From contig NZ_JAMZEG020000003.1 of the NCBI RefSeq assembly GCF_024435075.2, positions 1 to 64,000 of the forward strand: a stretch of DNA of 64,000 nucleotides. Direction: 5' to 3'. Below, in pieces: positions 63,132 through 64,000 of the stretch. The DNA comes from Marinomonas maritima. GTDB taxonomy: Bacteria > Pseudomonadota > Gammaproteobacteria > Pseudomonadales > Marinomonadaceae. The notes below the pieces were generated by a model that did not search any database, had not been told where the DNA came from, and worked only from the letters and a program-made list of their open reading frames with translations. The position numbers and the translations under genes were made by a program. How positions within the stretch are numbered: the first letter of the stretch is position 1; the number at the start of each line of letters is the position of its first letter.

Positions 63132-64000
63132 CTAAAAGCTCTCTAAAAGAGAGTTCAATAAAATGTATTGTGCCCCCAAATGCTGGGCAATGTCTTGGCC
63201 TCGGCCACGCTTGATCGGTGCATTTTCGGTGTCAATCAATACGGTGTTACCTTGTAACTCAAGACCTGATACATCGGCTTGCGTTCGGCCATCGGTCAAA
63301 ATGTAGGTTTGGCTATGCAAACCGAGGTGTTGTTTATGCTGCTGCGACAAATATTGACCCGCGTTTTTTATCGCGATGCGAAACGGTGTACCGCCGCCGG
63401 CTTCTAAGTTGTCCAGCAATTCAGATATTTCTTTTGGCGCACGTACTTTGGGTAAAATGGACGACACGCTGTCTTGGCCAAAGCCCAAAATCGCGATCTG
63501 TTCGCGGGCTAAATACGCACGATTGGCAATGTCTAAAATTACCCCTTTGGCCTTTGCAAACACACCTTGGCTTAACGTTGACGCCGAGGTATCCAGCAGC
63601 ACCAAATGCAACACCGCTTGTCCGGTTTTCTCTGCTTTGTGCGTTAAGCTTTTCGGCGGCCATTCTTGCGGTTGGCTAACAATGCTACGAAACCAATCAA
63701 TGCCATTGGCTGTTTGCGTGGCATCAGGACGATAACCGGCCTGCTGCTTACCTTTATGCTTTCCCGGCGTCACCTCACTCAATCGATTCATGGTCGAATT
63801 GGCTTGCGTCTCTTCGCTAAGCGTTACTTTAATTGGCGTGCTGGTCGCTTGTTTTTGCGGCGTCATGCTCCCCCAATCGCCTTGTCCCGTTTCCTCTGGC
63901 GGCGTATTTTGCGCATCGCTCGAACCTGAACGAGGCTGTTCCGGCAATGACGGCGATTGAGCCTGCGAGGATTCTGGTCGGCGAGAAGGAGAGCTAGCAG
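63132..64000 (-). CDS. chelatase VWA-domain subunit, 5' end outside window
   Basis: C-terminal part of a ChlD/BchD-like subunit, 289 visible residues. The frame is open to the window's right edge, so a TTG at 63945-63947 is not the start. A Pro/Ser/Gln-rich acidic linker is followed by a VWA domain. The MIDAS residues lie in DTSASTLSQGVFAKA, GGGTPFRIAI and LTDGRTQAD. In operons like this it works with CobN in ATP-dependent cobalt insertion. It heads a minus-strand series of overlapping cobalamin genes. Confidence 0.85.
   Translation of the reverse strand, partial: ASSPSRRPESSQAQSPSLPEQPRSGSSDAQNTPPEETGQGDWGSMTPQKQATSTPIKVTLSEETQANSTMNRLSEVTPGKHKGKQQAGYRPDATQTANGIDWFRSIVSQPQEWPPKSLTHKAEKTGQAVLHLVLLDTSASTLSQGVFAKAKGVILDIANRAYLAREQIAILGFGQDSVSSILPKVRAPKEISELLDNLEAGGGTPFRIAIKNAGQYLSQQHKQHLGLHSQTYILTDGRTQADVSGLELQGNTVLIDTENAPIKRGRGQDIAQHLGAQYILLNSLLESF

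Noticed and set aside
57483..63929. Many plus-strand frames of 60-205 codons opposite the cobalamin operon
   Set aside because: Shadows of the higher-GC minus-strand genes, which have clear family motifs and stop-start overlaps.
63945..63947. TTG as start of the VWA chelatase subunit
   Set aside because: The frame stays open to the window edge and the protein would begin inside a linker; the gene is cut by the window.
63948..64000. Cobalamin riboswitch for the operon
   Set aside because: The operon's promoter lies outside the window, so nothing can be said; no riboswitch-like element is visible inside.
1..64000. tRNA, rRNA, CRISPR array, prophage or insertion sequence
   Set aside because: I saw no TPsiC-type GGTTCGAAT arm with a cloverleaf, no spaced direct repeats, and no transposase or integrase frames.

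Overview
The window looks like a chromosomal segment of a marine gammaproteobacterium of the Oceanospirillales type. Marinomonas is my best guess, inferred from gene content and protein style, not from a marker gene. GC content is moderate and AT-leaning, coding density is high, and the gene set is mostly housekeeping. I found no rRNA, tRNA, CRISPR array, prophage or intact insertion sequence.

Layout. (1) 1-8.1 kb: nudJ (cut by the left edge), mnmA, hflD, a monomeric NADP isocitrate dehydrogenase, purB, roxA and a GNAT gene. This resembles the E. coli icd-rluE-nudJ-mnmA-hflD-purB-phoPQ-roxA neighbourhood. (2) 8.1-17.6 kb: fklB, a small membrane protein behind a Fur-like box, a universal stress protein, topB behind a LexA-like box, a LysE exporter, two related single-span helical proteins, a PiT phosphate transporter and L-serine dehydratase. 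(3) 17.8-28.2 kb: a dead alanine/sodium symporter fragment, an aldehyde dehydrogenase with a divergent AraC regulator, three MFS transporters, folE-folM and a dienelactone hydrolase. (4) 28.2-33.4 kb: a glycosyltransferase and PAP2 phosphatase operon and a repeat-containing lipoprotein, each behind Pho-box repeats, then outer-membrane phospholipase A and small-molecule enzymes. (5) 33.6-54.8 kb: an FMN glutamate-synthase-like protein, a GGDEF/EAL protein, PhoX phosphatase (also with a Pho box), a Cache chemoreceptor, a YbiT-type ABC-F protein, a YqjD/YqjE-type operon, PaeA, cell-envelope proteins, uppP, a ZntR-type regulator and mltC. (6) 54.9-56.3 kb: an isolated AT-rich DUF4041/T5orf172 gene. 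(7) 56.3-64 kb: a tightly overlapping cobalamin operon on the minus strand (chelatase VWA subunit, cbiA/cobB, cbiD, cobK, cobH, cobL, cobI, cbiG), cut by the right edge.

How genes work together. The clearest system-level signal is a phosphate-starvation set. Half-sites close to TGTCAT recur at an 11-bp period upstream of a translationally coupled PAP2 phosphatase-glycosyltransferase pair and of an uncharacterised lipoprotein, and a canonical-length Pho box lies in front of phoX. The coupled pair could convert phosphatidate to diacylglycerol and then to a glycolipid, replacing phospholipid when phosphate is scarce; this is inference. Other regulatory signals are a LexA-like box at topB, a Fur-like box before a 72-residue membrane protein, and a MerR-type promoter with a 20-bp spacer in front of the zntR-like gene. 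The cobalamin operon has an aerobic-type chelatase subunit with CbiD and a short CbiG, a mosaic of the two textbook pathways.
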